NCBI GenBank assembly: GCA_030754315.1
Contig: JASMAO010000186.1
Coordinates: 1 to 11,712, forward strand
Source: SAR202 cluster bacterium
Lineage (GTDB): Bacteria; Chloroflexota; Dehalococcoidia; Lucifugimonadales; JASMAO01
Direction: 5' to 3'
DNA: 11,712 nucleotides
This document shows, piece by piece, positions 1-6,962 of this stretch (position 1 is the first letter of the stretch; the number at the start of each line of letters is the position of its first letter). Both the position numbers and the translations under genes were made by a program. A model generated the notes under the pieces. It was not told where the DNA came from and ran no database searches. It was given only the letters and a program-made list of their open reading frames with translations.

Positions 1-228
1 GTGGATGATGGCCATATCACCCCTTTTATAGATGTCACCCATTGGTCCCATGGAAGGGTGCATAGCGAATTCCTCATCAATTGTGAGCATGTCTTCCTGA
101 GGAATCTTTAATCCAGGTCTGTTGTCGTAATAGTTGCCGTCGTTGTACGGGATGATGGTATTAAAGTAGTCGTTTCCGCCTGTGAGCTGCAGAATGACTA
201 TGACGGGATCTTTTTCTGTAGTAACCAT
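1..228 (-). CDS. DUF1501 family protein, N-terminal part (runs off the left edge)
   Basis: This gene reads leftward, and 76 codons are present before the window ends. The protein begins MVTTEKDPVIVILQLTGGND, followed by YFNTIIPYN and later AMHPSMGPM. This hydrophobic strand ending in Q-L-x-G-G-x-D, followed by a 'n-x-x-x-P' segment and an 'hPsm..l' segment, is the usual start of DUF1501 proteins, a family related to sulfatase/alkaline phosphatase folds with no settled reaction. The start is supported by GAGGAG at 240-245, 11 bases upstream of the ATG. The gene follows the DUF1800 stop by 51 bases on the same strand; the two families are often adjacent and probably cotranscribed. Many DUF1501 proteins carry a Tat signal, but here the first beta strand starts within ten residues of the methionine, so no signal peptide is present. 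The family call is confident; the function is unknown. Confidence 0.85.
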   Translation of the reverse strand, partial: MVTTEKDPVIVILQLTGGNDYFNTIIPYNDGNYYDNRPGLKIPQEDMLTIDEEFAMHPSMGPMGDIYKRGDMAIIH

Positions 229-279
229 TTCTGTAATTTCTCCTCAACACTTCGAGCTCTATCAACTAGCCGGTAAAGC

Positions 280-1686
280 TCATCCGAACTGATATTCTCT
301 CGTTGATGCGATTAGCGCGAGCATTTCGCCTGCCCTCACTGCAGATTCTCGGTAGGAGTTGTTATCCCAGCTGAGGTCACCCTGTTCCCTAGCATGCGAA
401 ACTAGCTCTTCCCTAGTCTCATGTTTTACGGGTAGCGGTCCCATCTCGTCGAGGCAGCTTTCAACTAACGCTTCGGGTGACATGGATTCTGCCGTATCAG
501 CGATTCTTGCGATGATTTTCTTAACCCCCGGAAGCTCGGGATCACTCATCCTGTCAGATACGAAATTAACCCTCTTGACCAGTGCCCCACTGTTTATCCA
601 CTCTCTTCCGGTATGCCACCCTTCAACACTAGGAGGGTCCAGTATGTCCTGGCCCATATATCCGGGCTCTCGCGCTGTCGACTCCAGTCTAGGGTCGGCT
701 CCCTTCACGTCCTCAACTAACCTCAAGGTGCCTACGACGACTTCGACTGGACTCTTAACCCTTTTATAGGCAGAGTCTTTGAAGAAATTGGAATTGAATA
801 GAGCCCTGAGAACGGGTTTTATTTCGTACCCGGATTCGACTAGCAGATCAGCGAGATATGAGACGGCTTCGGGATTTCGTGGCTCCTCAATGTTCCATGC
901 TGGCACCTGTGGCTCGTCCTCAACGAAGAAACTGTAGAGGTGTCGAGCTATGAACTGGGAGCATGCTTTCTGATCGAGAATGATGTCGATGATGTCTTCA
1001 CCATCGAAATTCCCGGTACGCCCAAGAAAAGTCTTTTCTGAATAATCGTGATCCTCGGCTCTGAACTCGAAAGTCCAGGGATGCCTACCATACGGATATC
1101 TTGGCATCTTGGCGCCTATGGTCCATCCGGTGAACGCTCGTGAGCATTCAAAGACGTCAGTTTCTGTGTAGTTACCTACTCCAAGCGAGAAAAGTTCTAG
1201 AAGCTCGCGGCCCCAGTTTTCATTAGGAGCATTCTTGTGATTTTCGTTATTATCCAGCCAGAAGATCATGGCAGGATCCCGCGCAAGGTTTAGCAACATT
1301 GTGCGGTAGTTACCCATTCCCTCTTCTCTGAGCATGCTTATCTGATCGAGAAGGTGATTACAGTTGTCGACTTTCGCATTACCTGTTGCGAAGACGTGAT
1401 GCCAGAACAGCGTCATTTTTTCTTGAAGAGGGCGCTTCGTGTTGAGCATAAAATAGAGCCAGTTCGCCTGTCCTGGTCCAGAAGCTCCGCCGGGGACCTC
1501 TGTTATAGGATGCCTTCGCATAAGAGAGTATTTATCTACGGCCGGCTCTGATTCTGGATCGAGTAGCTTTTCCACAGTGGCTTCATAACCCATCTCTGCA
1601 TACGCTTCGATCTCTTCATGCGCGGCGCCAAATCCAGCTCGTCTCATAAGGTGTGATATCAAAGCAGTGTCGGTTGTGACAGTCAT
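280..1686 (-). CDS. DUF1800 family protein, 468 aa
   Basis: This is a complete protein of the DUF1800 family, whose biochemical role is not established. Family hallmarks, numbered from the chosen start, are LISHLMRRAGFG at 9-20, KMTLFWHHVFAT at 90-101 and ENWGRELLELFSLGVGNYTE at 156-175. These are followed by AFTGW, then CSQFIARHLYSFF, GYEIKPVLRALFNSNFF, and near the C-terminus DILDPPSVEGW and W-I-N-S-G. The frame is open to an ATG at 1794, which would add 36 residues. I chose the ATG at 1684-1686 because GGGAGG lies 6 bases upstream, the family motif starts right after it, and no ribosome binding site precedes 1794. The 36-residue extension looks neither like a signal peptide nor like family sequence. 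The gene is followed by the DUF1501 gene on the same strand. The pairing is the classical one and suggests the two products act together. With this start the protein has no export signal. Confidence 0.92.
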   Translation of the reverse strand: MTVTTDTALISHLMRRAGFGAAHEEIEAYAEMGYEATVEKLLDPESEPAVDKYSLMRRHPITEVPGGASGPGQANWLYFMLNTKRPLQEKMTLFWHHVFATGNAKVDNCNHLLDQISMLREEGMGNYRTMLLNLARDPAMIFWLDNNENHKNAPNENWGRELLELFSLGVGNYTETDVFECSRAFTGWTIGAKMPRYPYGRHPWTFEFRAEDHDYSEKTFLGRTGNFDGEDIIDIILDQKACSQFIARHLYSFFVEDEPQVPAWNIEEPRNPEAVSYLADLLVESGYEIKPVLRALFNSNFFKDSAYKRVKSPVEVVVGTLRLVEDVKGADPRLESTAREPGYMGQDILDPPSVEGWHTGREWINSGALVKRVNFVSDRMSDPELPGVKKIIARIADTAESMSPEALVESCLDEMGPLPVKHETREELVSHAREQGDLSWDNNSYRESAVRAGEMLALIASTREYQFG

Positions 1687-1692
1687 TTCCTT

Positions 1693-1698
1693 CCTCCC
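1693..1698 (-). promoter_or_regulatory. Ribosome binding site that decides the DUF1800 start
   Basis: On the minus strand the bases before the ATG at 1686 read CAGGGAGGAAGGAA. GGGAGG (1698 to 1693) is a near-perfect Shine-Dalgarno core with a 6-base spacer. The alternative ATG pair at 1794/1791 is preceded by a pyrimidine- and C-rich stretch with no such core, so the shorter protein is favoured. Confidence 0.75.
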
Positions 1699-1789
1699 TG
1701 CAACACTTTTGTATGTATCGATACCAAACGCCACGAGTACATGGACATCTCCCTTAAGGATAATTGGTATCTGTTGACTGAATGACCTC

Positions 1790-1817
1790 ATCATGGCACG
1801 GGGGGTAACTCTGTCAA
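1790..1817 (-). promoter_or_regulatory. Second candidate promoter upstream of DUF1800
   Basis: A perfect TTGACA (1817-1812, minus strand) is followed after 16 bases by CATGAT (1795-1790), four of six matches to TATAAT. Transcripts from it would start near 1783, inside the longer reading frame that begins at 1794. If it is real, it independently argues for the shorter DUF1800 start at 1686. The -10 box is mediocre. Confidence 0.3.
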
Positions 1818-1846
1818 GCTTTCGAAAAATTTGCAGGTTATCTTGG

Positions 1847-1876
1847 ATTAAACGGCAAGAATAATAGGATGGTCAA
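1847..1876 (-). promoter_or_regulatory. Candidate sigma70-type promoter for the DUF1800/DUF1501 pair
   Basis: On the minus strand TTGACC (1876-1871) is followed after 18 bases by TTTAAT (1852-1847). Each hexamer differs from the consensus at one position. The predicted transcript would start near 1840 and carry a leader of about 150 bases before the ATG at 1686. It sits in the 279-base gap between the CoA-transferase stop and the DUF1800 start, as expected for an independent promoter. The match is by eye only. Confidence 0.4.
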
Positions 1877-1965
1877 AGCAGAGCAGATATCAGTCGGAAG
1901 TTCCTTCTGAGACGTTATCGAATGCGGAGTGTTGACTACCCAAGATTTGAATTGTTTCGGATGAT

Positions 1966-4410
1966 TTAGGCCAGATCTTTGGGTTCCTCCCAGTCCAATA
2001 CCTTCTTTTCCCTGAGCCTAGCCACATCTTCCATGGTGTAACCAAGTTCAGTAAGAATGGGCACGGTGTGCTCTCCTCTTAAGATTCCTGGTCCTGCCTT
2101 GCTCGGCGTCCTGGAGAAATTGAGGACAGGGGAGTATCGCCAGAACTTTCCAAATCTCTTGTGATACACGTCAGTTGTGAACTTATTTAACTTTACATGG
2201 TCATCATCACTGAAAAAATTGTACATGTTGCTGTCTTCTACCCTGACGCAGCCTATACCCTGAGAAGTCAAATATTTCTCCCAGGTTTCGGGAGTCTTCT
2301 CGGTGAATACCGATGAAAACTCTCCTATAAGTTCCAGGTCATTGTCAGCCCTACTTATGGCGGATCGGAATCGTTTATCACCTATCAGGTCTTCACGACT
2401 TAGTGCCTTGCAGAGGGGACTCCATTCCGATTCCATTGGACACGCCAAGAAAACCCATCCTCCGTCGGCCTTATAAATTCGATACAAAGCGCTAGTGCCA
2501 TACCCATCTGCGTCGGGTATTGCCCTGGCAGGCTTGCCCTGGTAATCAAAGAAATCATCGGCGTTGGCAGTGGCATTTGCCCCTATCATGGTTGTTTCCA
2601 CATACTGTGGTTTTCCTGTTCGCTCCTTTGCGTATAGACTCATAACTAAAGCCGTTGCCGCAACCATTGACGTGTTCGGATCTGGATTGACGTCCTGTGA
2701 TCTCCCCAGCCTGTTTGAAACTCGTACGATCTCATCCATCGTAAGTTCGGCGTCTGCGGGGGGTATCGACTCTCTTCCGGCCTGGGTAATCGCGCCGCCG
2801 GAGACAGCACCACCGATCGGGTGCATAGCGGGCCTGTGACTGTAGGGTCCTGTGGATCCGTAACCTCCGATATACACGTAAGTTATGTCTGGGTTTAGTT
2901 CCCGGGCACGTTCAAATCCGATGCCCACCCTCTCTGGGGCTCCTGGACGCATGTTGTGCATGAGTACGTCCACTCTTGGTATCAAACGATTGAGTATCTC
3001 TTGTCCTTCATCAGTCTTTAGATCTATAGAAAGTCCTTCAGTTCCGGCCATCGTTCTGTTAGAGGCGAGGCCGTTATTACTTAAACGCATCCAGTCTCCG
3101 GCCAGCGTTTCAATTCTGATCACGCGTGCCCCTAGCTCTGCTACTAGTGAACCTGCAAGCGGTCCGGCTATTACAGTCGATAGATCAAGTACGGTAACCC
3201 CCTCAAGGGGGTGCGCGGGTAAAGGATCTGATCCATTGGACTTGCCCAACTGTACGTCAGGAATTGTGTTCGAAATGATCTCGTCGTTATGTTGGCCCAG
3301 AAGGGGAGCCGGCCCCTGGATTCTAGGAGACATTGGACTCATGGTGAAGGCAGGCCCGAGCTGTTTCATCGGTCCAACCGTAGGATCATCGATTTCCTGG
3401 ACGTGGCCATTGTGAATCATTTGAGGGTGAGATAATGCCTCAGTCGACGTCATGAAAGGTTCTGCGGCCACATCTCCCTCCTTGTTTACAAAGAGGTCCA
3501 TCCATTCATCAAAAGTCCTTTCGCTCATCCTGCCCAGAATCATCCTTCGAAGGGCCTCTCGATCCTCTTCCTCAGCTAGATTAGGGGCTGCGGCAAATCT
3601 AGGATCGTCATAGATATACCCTAGGCCAATAGCATGAATTTCTGACCTGAACAGCCTTTCTATTAGATTGGCCAGTTGCATCCACTTTCCGTCCTTGGTT
3701 CTCACTGGCAAGTACTGGATTGGGGAGGGTCGCTTTGCTACGGTGGTTGGATCAAAGTCGAAAGTCTCCGGATACTTGATCATCATCTGCCAGAGTAGGA
3801 ACTGGTGCATATCGTAGTAGGTCATTGCTTGCAGGAGACTGGTTTCCACCCGTTGGCCTAGGCCTGTCCTGTCTCTCACCATGAGAGCTGAAATGATACC
3901 CCTGACAGCAGCCATGCTTGCGGAATGGTTGGCCACCTTGACTGAAGCAAAATTAGGACCTTCCCGTCCGGTAAGGCCGGCAAATGTCATGAGCCTTCCG
4001 CTCTTGGCCTGTACCAGGCCTTCATAGCTCTTGTACTTGGCATACGGCCCTTTGGGTCCGAAAGCTGTTATAGAGCAGTAGACCAGGCCAGAATGATCGG
4101 TCTTTAAAGTCTCGTATCCAAACCCGTGAGAATCGGCGAATCCGGGTTCAAACCCTTCTATTACTACGTCTGCCTTTAGCGATAGCTTCCTTAGCTCGTT
4201 GAGATCTTCCTTATCGTTAACATCCAGAACGATACTTTTTTTCCCGCGATTCCAAAGCAGGGATTGCGGAAAGGCCCTGTATTGGTCCCCTCCCGGCGGT
4301 TCTACCTTGATAACGTCAGCGCCAAAATCTGACATCATCATTGTCGCGATTGAACCCGCCATTCCTTGAGCGAAGTCTAGTACAGTAATCCCTTCCAAGG
4401 CTTGATTCAT
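1966..4410 (-). CDS. Tandem fused CaiB/BaiF (type III) CoA-transferase, 814 aa
   Basis: Two complete type III CoA-transferase modules are fused in one chain, about residues 1-385 and 398-814; a single family member is usually about 400 residues. Each module starts with the family signature: LEGITVLDFAQGMAG at 5-19 and LEGVTVLDLSTVIAG at 402-416. Each also has the GP loop (AFGPKGPY at 116-123, GYGSTGPY at 516-523) and an R-T-G-x-x-Q-x-V-E-T segment (181-190, 597-606). Family members move CoA between carboxylic acids through an aspartyl-CoA thioester. Aligning back from the R-T-G segment, the catalytic aspartate (Asp169 of formyl-CoA transferase) corresponds to Asp577 in module 2 but to Asn161 in module 1. 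Module 2 also has about 17 extra residues before this site. The ATG at 4410 has TAGGGA a few bases upstream. I infer one active and one degenerate site in an intramolecular pseudodimer. The substrate cannot be read from the sequence. Confidence 0.93.
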   Translation of the reverse strand: MNQALEGITVLDFAQGMAGSIATMMMSDFGADVIKVEPPGGDQYRAFPQSLLWNRGKKSIVLDVNDKEDLNELRKLSLKADVVIEGFEPGFADSHGFGYETLKTDHSGLVYCSITAFGPKGPYAKYKSYEGLVQAKSGRLMTFAGLTGREGPNFASVKVANHSASMAAVRGIISALMVRDRTGLGQRVETSLLQAMTYYDMHQFLLWQMMIKYPETFDFDPTTVAKRPSPIQYLPVRTKDGKWMQLANLIERLFRSEIHAIGLGYIYDDPRFAAAPNLAEEEDREALRRMILGRMSERTFDEWMDLFVNKEGDVAAEPFMTSTEALSHPQMIHNGHVQEIDDPTVGPMKQLGPAFTMSPMSPRIQGPAPLLGQHNDEIISNTIPDVQLGKSNGSDPLPAHPLEGVTVLDLSTVIAGPLAGSLVAELGARVIRIETLAGDWMRLSNNGLASNRTMAGTEGLSIDLKTDEGQEILNRLIPRVDVLMHNMRPGAPERVGIGFERARELNPDITYVYIGGYGSTGPYSHRPAMHPIGGAVSGGAITQAGRESIPPADAELTMDEIVRVSNRLGRSQDVNPDPNTSMVAATALVMSLYAKERTGKPQYVETTMIGANATANADDFFDYQGKPARAIPDADGYGTSALYRIYKADGGWVFLACPMESEWSPLCKALSREDLIGDKRFRSAISRADNDLELIGEFSSVFTEKTPETWEKYLTSQGIGCVRVEDSNMYNFFSDDDHVKLNKFTTDVYHKRFGKFWRYSPVLNFSRTPSKAGPGILRGEHTVPILTELGYTMEDVARLREKKVLDWEEPKDLA

Positions 4411-4949
4411 TTTGTCCCTACCTGAGTAGATATCATTCCTGCTAGGCTCCGAATCTAGTTCGCATATATCTTAAAAGGCTTCCTACAGTATTCAAATTCA
4501 ATATTCGCGAAAGCATCAAAGTTGAATAGTCTTAAAGGCCCATCTAGCCTTCTTCTGTTTTTAGAAGATCAAACGAATTAGACCGATGATAATCCCTAAT
4601 TGAAACGAATCAAGTCACTTCGAACATGTGTTGAGATGCAAATTTGGTATATGTGCGTTCTGCATTTAGATCATTACCAGGGGTCTAATGTGCCTTATTT
4701 GCGGCTATTTTGCAGGCTAGCTGAACGCGTGCAATAAAATTCTCAGAGTATCGGTTCTCACAGCCTGAAATTTCCGTGAGTTAGCCCTATTCCTTTTTAC
4801 TATCCAAAACCACATCTGACTTATGAGCCGATCTAATAGCAGTAAATCATGGTGCCTTTACGTAATGGAGGTGTAAGCGAGGACCGTAGTAATAGGGGTT
4901 ATTTAACTGATACCTTATGTGCAGAAAAATTTGAGTGTAGGAGCGTCTT
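4411..4949. other. Divergent intergenic region without a recognised gene
   Basis: These 539 bases separate the leftward CoA-transferase gene from the rightward hydrolase gene. All frames I followed are broken by stops. The longest start-to-stop stretch I examined, 4823-4876 on the plus strand, is 17 codons with no ribosome binding site. Visible structure is small: tandem ATTCAA at 4490-4501 with an inverted TTGAAT at 4522-4527, the palindrome TTCGCGAA at 4504-4511, and a six-base-pair hairpin TCTTCT-GTTTTT-AGAAGA at 4551-4568. Promoters for both flanking genes are expected here, but I could not point to a convincing one for the hydrolase. Confidence 0.7.
4468..4495 (-). promoter_or_regulatory. 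Weak promoter candidate for the CoA-transferase
   Basis: On the minus strand TTGAAT (4495-4490) is followed after 16 bases by TAAGAT (4473-4468), each matching four of six consensus bases. The position, 58-85 bases upstream of the ATG at 4410, is sensible. ATTCAA/TTGAAT inverted copies overlap and flank the -35 box. The match is weak and was made by eye. Confidence 0.25.
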
Positions 4950-5783
4950 ATGTCCTCTATGCCGCCAGTAAAAATAGCTAGAATCAATGGGCTCAGACTT
5001 GCTTATTACGAGTGGGGAAACCCAGGTAATCCGGTGCTGATCTGCCTCCACAGTCATACGAACTCAGCGGTATCCTGGAGAGAGTTCGCAGAGTTTGCTT
5101 CGTCTAAATACCATGTTTTTGCGATTGATCAACGGGGACACGGGAACAGTGATTGGGCGAAAGACGGTTATGCACGGGACCGATTTGTAGAAGATCTTTC
5201 AGAATTCATCAAAGGCAATAATTTTGAAAAGATCACTCTTGTTGGTTGTTCTATGGGAGGGTGGCACTCAATACTTTTTACCGTCAACAATCCCGATCTC
5301 GTTCAACGGATCGTTATGGTGGACATAGCTCCGGAACCTTCTTCGGAGAGATTGCAGGCTCCCCCGGCGCCCCCAACTCCTATGAAATTCGAGACGCTGG
5401 AACATGGTTTCGATTGGATTAGATCCGGAAATGAACTAGCTTCGGACACTCGCCTCCGGGAGGATACTGAGGCACGATTGAGGCAAACCGATTCGGGATC
5501 ATGGACCTGGAAGGCGGATCTAGATGGGTTTGATAATCCACTTCCTGATATGACAGATAGTTCGCTAATTAGCCGGTATTGGTCTGCAATAGAGTCAATA
5601 CAATGCCCCATACTTGAAATCAGGGGAGCAGAAAGCAATCTAGTGGATGACAGCACTATCGAAAAAATGAAACGCCTTGGAAGAGAAGTTTCATCTGTTG
5701 ACGTAAGTAGCGCTGGTCACGTGGTAATGGTCGATCAGCCTGAAACTTTCATAGAAGCAATCAAAGGGTTTGTAAATCTTTGA
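4950..5783 (+). CDS. Alpha/beta hydrolase, 277 aa
   Basis: This is an alpha/beta-hydrolase-fold protein of the usual length for small esterases, lactonases and C-C hydrolases. The order of elements is: strand PVLICLH with the oxyanion region H34-S35; AIDQRGHGNSD at 58-68, the standard 'D.RGhG.S' motif; the nucleophile elbow G-C-S101-M-G at 99-103; a lid region at about 130-210; strand PILEIRGAESN at 220-230; and the catalytic histidine in SAGH257. Two positions depart from the norm. The usual HG of the oxyanion loop is HS, and the usual acid after the seventh strand (commonly Ser-Asp) is Asn230, with Asp233 and Asp234 close by. The ATG at 4950 has AGGAG at 4939-4943 with a 6-base spacer; a second ATG lies three codons on. 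No signal peptide is seen, so it is probably cytoplasmic. It is divergent from the CoA-transferase gene. The substrate is unknown. Confidence 0.9.
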   Translation: MSSMPPVKIARINGLRLAYYEWGNPGNPVLICLHSHTNSAVSWREFAEFASSKYHVFAIDQRGHGNSDWAKDGYARDRFVEDLSEFIKGNNFEKITLVGCSMGGWHSILFTVNNPDLVQRIVMVDIAPEPSSERLQAPPAPPTPMKFETLEHGFDWIRSGNELASDTRLREDTEARLRQTDSGSWTWKADLDGFDNPLPDMTDSSLISRYWSAIESIQCPILEIRGAESNLVDDSTIEKMKRLGREVSSVDVSSAGHVVMVDQPETFIEAIKGFVNL

Positions 5784-5836
5784 TCTGGCCTAGAGTAGCA
5801 CTATCTAAATTCGGCTTTAACTTAGGATAACTGTAG

Positions 5837-6841
5837 ATGAAAACTAAATTTCAGAGACAAATTGTTCTGATATTGCTCTGCCTATTGGCAGCTGTTGTAG
5901 TTTCATGCGGGGGCGATGATGAAGAGGATCAAGGATTGGTATCGGGTGAAGGGGGATCGGAGAGATCCAATGCTCCGACAATGGTTCCAGAGTTCTCCGG
6001 ACCCATTCCCACGCCTTCCCCTGTTCCCGTGGTGACGGATGAGTCAACTGCAGTAAGGGCTATGTGGGTTCACCTTACAAAATGCGTTCCCGTCGAAATA
6101 AACCATCTTGATGTACAACTGGGTGTTAGAGGTGAGTGGATGGTAATGCCCATTCAAGGTTCGCCTCAGGAGTTCGGCACATGGAGGGTTAATCAAAATG
6201 GTGACGTCAGCCCACACAATGCTAGAGGGGAGTTGTGGCAGAAGTATATCGAATCAGAATGCGACACCGGCATCTTGCAGCCCGCAGCAAATGACGTGCT
6301 AACAGACGGCGATGCAGTGACTACTCTGTGGGCTCACCTTGCAAGATGTATACCAGAGATGAGCCTAGGGGTATTTTCAGCCCAGAAGGACCGCAGGACA
6401 GGAGCATGGGTAGTGGTAACGGTCCCTGAGTCCCAGGACGATTACGGAGTTTGGAGTGTTAAAAGAGATGCAAATATTGAGCCGTTAAATGACCGTGCCG
6501 CGGAAGTTTCGAAAATGGTCGGTGCAGTTGCCGGCAGTAAAGGTGGAGATAAAAGCGGGCTTGCGGCTGGATGCAGTCCCGTAATAGGCAGTGGTGATGA
6601 CGCGAGGAGGAGATTGTGGACACACCTTTCTCCCTGCTATCCAACCATTGACCCCAAATCGATTTCGACGACATGGGATCCCTCAAATCACTTGTGGGTG
6701 GTGGTTAGCGGAGAAAGACCCGCGGACGCTACTGCTAAGGACACTCCATCGGTGTGGCATATTACTCGTGATGGGAATATTCTCGCGAAAAACCTAAGTG
6801 CCGAGTCAACTTGGGCGGTTGCCAAGTCCGGCAACTGTTGA
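5837..6841 (+). CDS. Lipoprotein with three tandem W/C-patterned repeats, 334 aa
   Basis: I do not recognise this family. The N-terminus is a clear lipoprotein signal: basic MKTKFQRQ, a hydrophobic core at 9-22, and lipobox VVSC with Cys24, followed by GGDDEED. A proline-rich linker (about 50-66) leads to three diverged copies of one module at residues 72-142, 160-246 and 255-334. Each copy has W-x-H-L-x-x-C-x-P near its start (C83, C171, C267), a central G/H-x-W-V/M-V strand (W101, W191, W287) and a W-x-(V/I)-x-x-(N/D) strand (W116, W206, W307). Each ends in a cysteine (C142, C246, C334), so each module probably holds one disulfide. The protein is likely anchored on the outer face of the membrane. 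The start has TTAGGAT about 8 bases upstream. The gene follows the hydrolase by 53 bases, possibly in one transcript, and precedes the large propeller protein. Role unknown; the repeats suggest binding rather than catalysis. Confidence 0.88.
   Translation: MKTKFQRQIVLILLCLLAAVVVSCGGDDEEDQGLVSGEGGSERSNAPTMVPEFSGPIPTPSPVPVVTDESTAVRAMWVHLTKCVPVEINHLDVQLGVRGEWMVMPIQGSPQEFGTWRVNQNGDVSPHNARGELWQKYIESECDTGILQPAANDVLTDGDAVTTLWAHLARCIPEMSLGVFSAQKDRRTGAWVVVTVPESQDDYGVWSVKRDANIEPLNDRAAEVSKMVGAVAGSKGGDKSGLAAGCSPVIGSGDDARRRLWTHLSPCYPTIDPKSISTTWDPSNHLWVVVSGERPADATAKDTPSVWHITRDGNILAKNLSAESTWAVAKSGNC
6050..6838 (+). repeat. Three-copy protein module repeat inside the lipoprotein gene
   Basis: The copies span 6050-6262, 6314-6574 and 6599-6838. 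They are recognisable at the protein level through shared tryptophan and cysteine spacing but are well diverged in DNA, so the duplications look old. The third copy ends exactly at the stop codon. Confidence 0.75.
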
Positions 6842-6842
6842 A

Positions 6843-6871
6843 GTTGTTTACAACATCCGAATATATTTTTT
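6843..6871 (+). terminator. Doubtful terminator after the lipoprotein gene
   Basis: GTTG-TTTA-CAAC (6843-6854) can fold just past the stop codon, and a run of six T lies at 6866-6871. The stem is short and about 11 bases separate it from the T run, so it does not fit a standard intrinsic terminator. Nearby GTTG and CAAC segments (6818-6840, 6874-6878) offer competing pairings. Confidence 0.2.
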
Positions 6872-6962
6872 GAACAACACACTTGTTTGATATCATAAAA
6901 CTCAGGCATGTTTAGCTGGGATGCATAGTCCTTAATGTGGGAACGAAAACCGATTATTCCAC

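Noticed and set aside
359..769. Plus-strand open frame opposite DUF1800
   Set aside because: It lies wholly within the DUF1800 coding region, and its serine/leucine-rich translation shows no domain pattern.
1687..1794. Extra 36 N-terminal codons for DUF1800
   Set aside because: There is no ribosome binding site before the ATGs at 1794/1791, no signal peptide or family similarity in the extension, and a candidate promoter overlaps it.
1884..1912. Palindrome GGAACTTCC downstream of the CoA-transferase stop as a terminator
   Set aside because: The stem is very short and no T run follows on the minus strand.
2885..3415. Long open frame on the plus strand opposite the CoA-transferase
   Set aside because: It is antisense to a strongly recognised coding region, its translation is serine/proline-rich and low in meaning, and it has no ribosome binding site; it is a shadow of the real gene.
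4823..4876. Small open frame of 17 codons in the intergenic region
   Set aside because: No ribosome binding site precedes it, and it is short enough to be expected by chance.
6908..6935. ATGs at 6908 and 6921 as possible leader or true start of the giant protein
   Set aside because: Both read into stop codons after six and four codons and are not in frame with the large protein.
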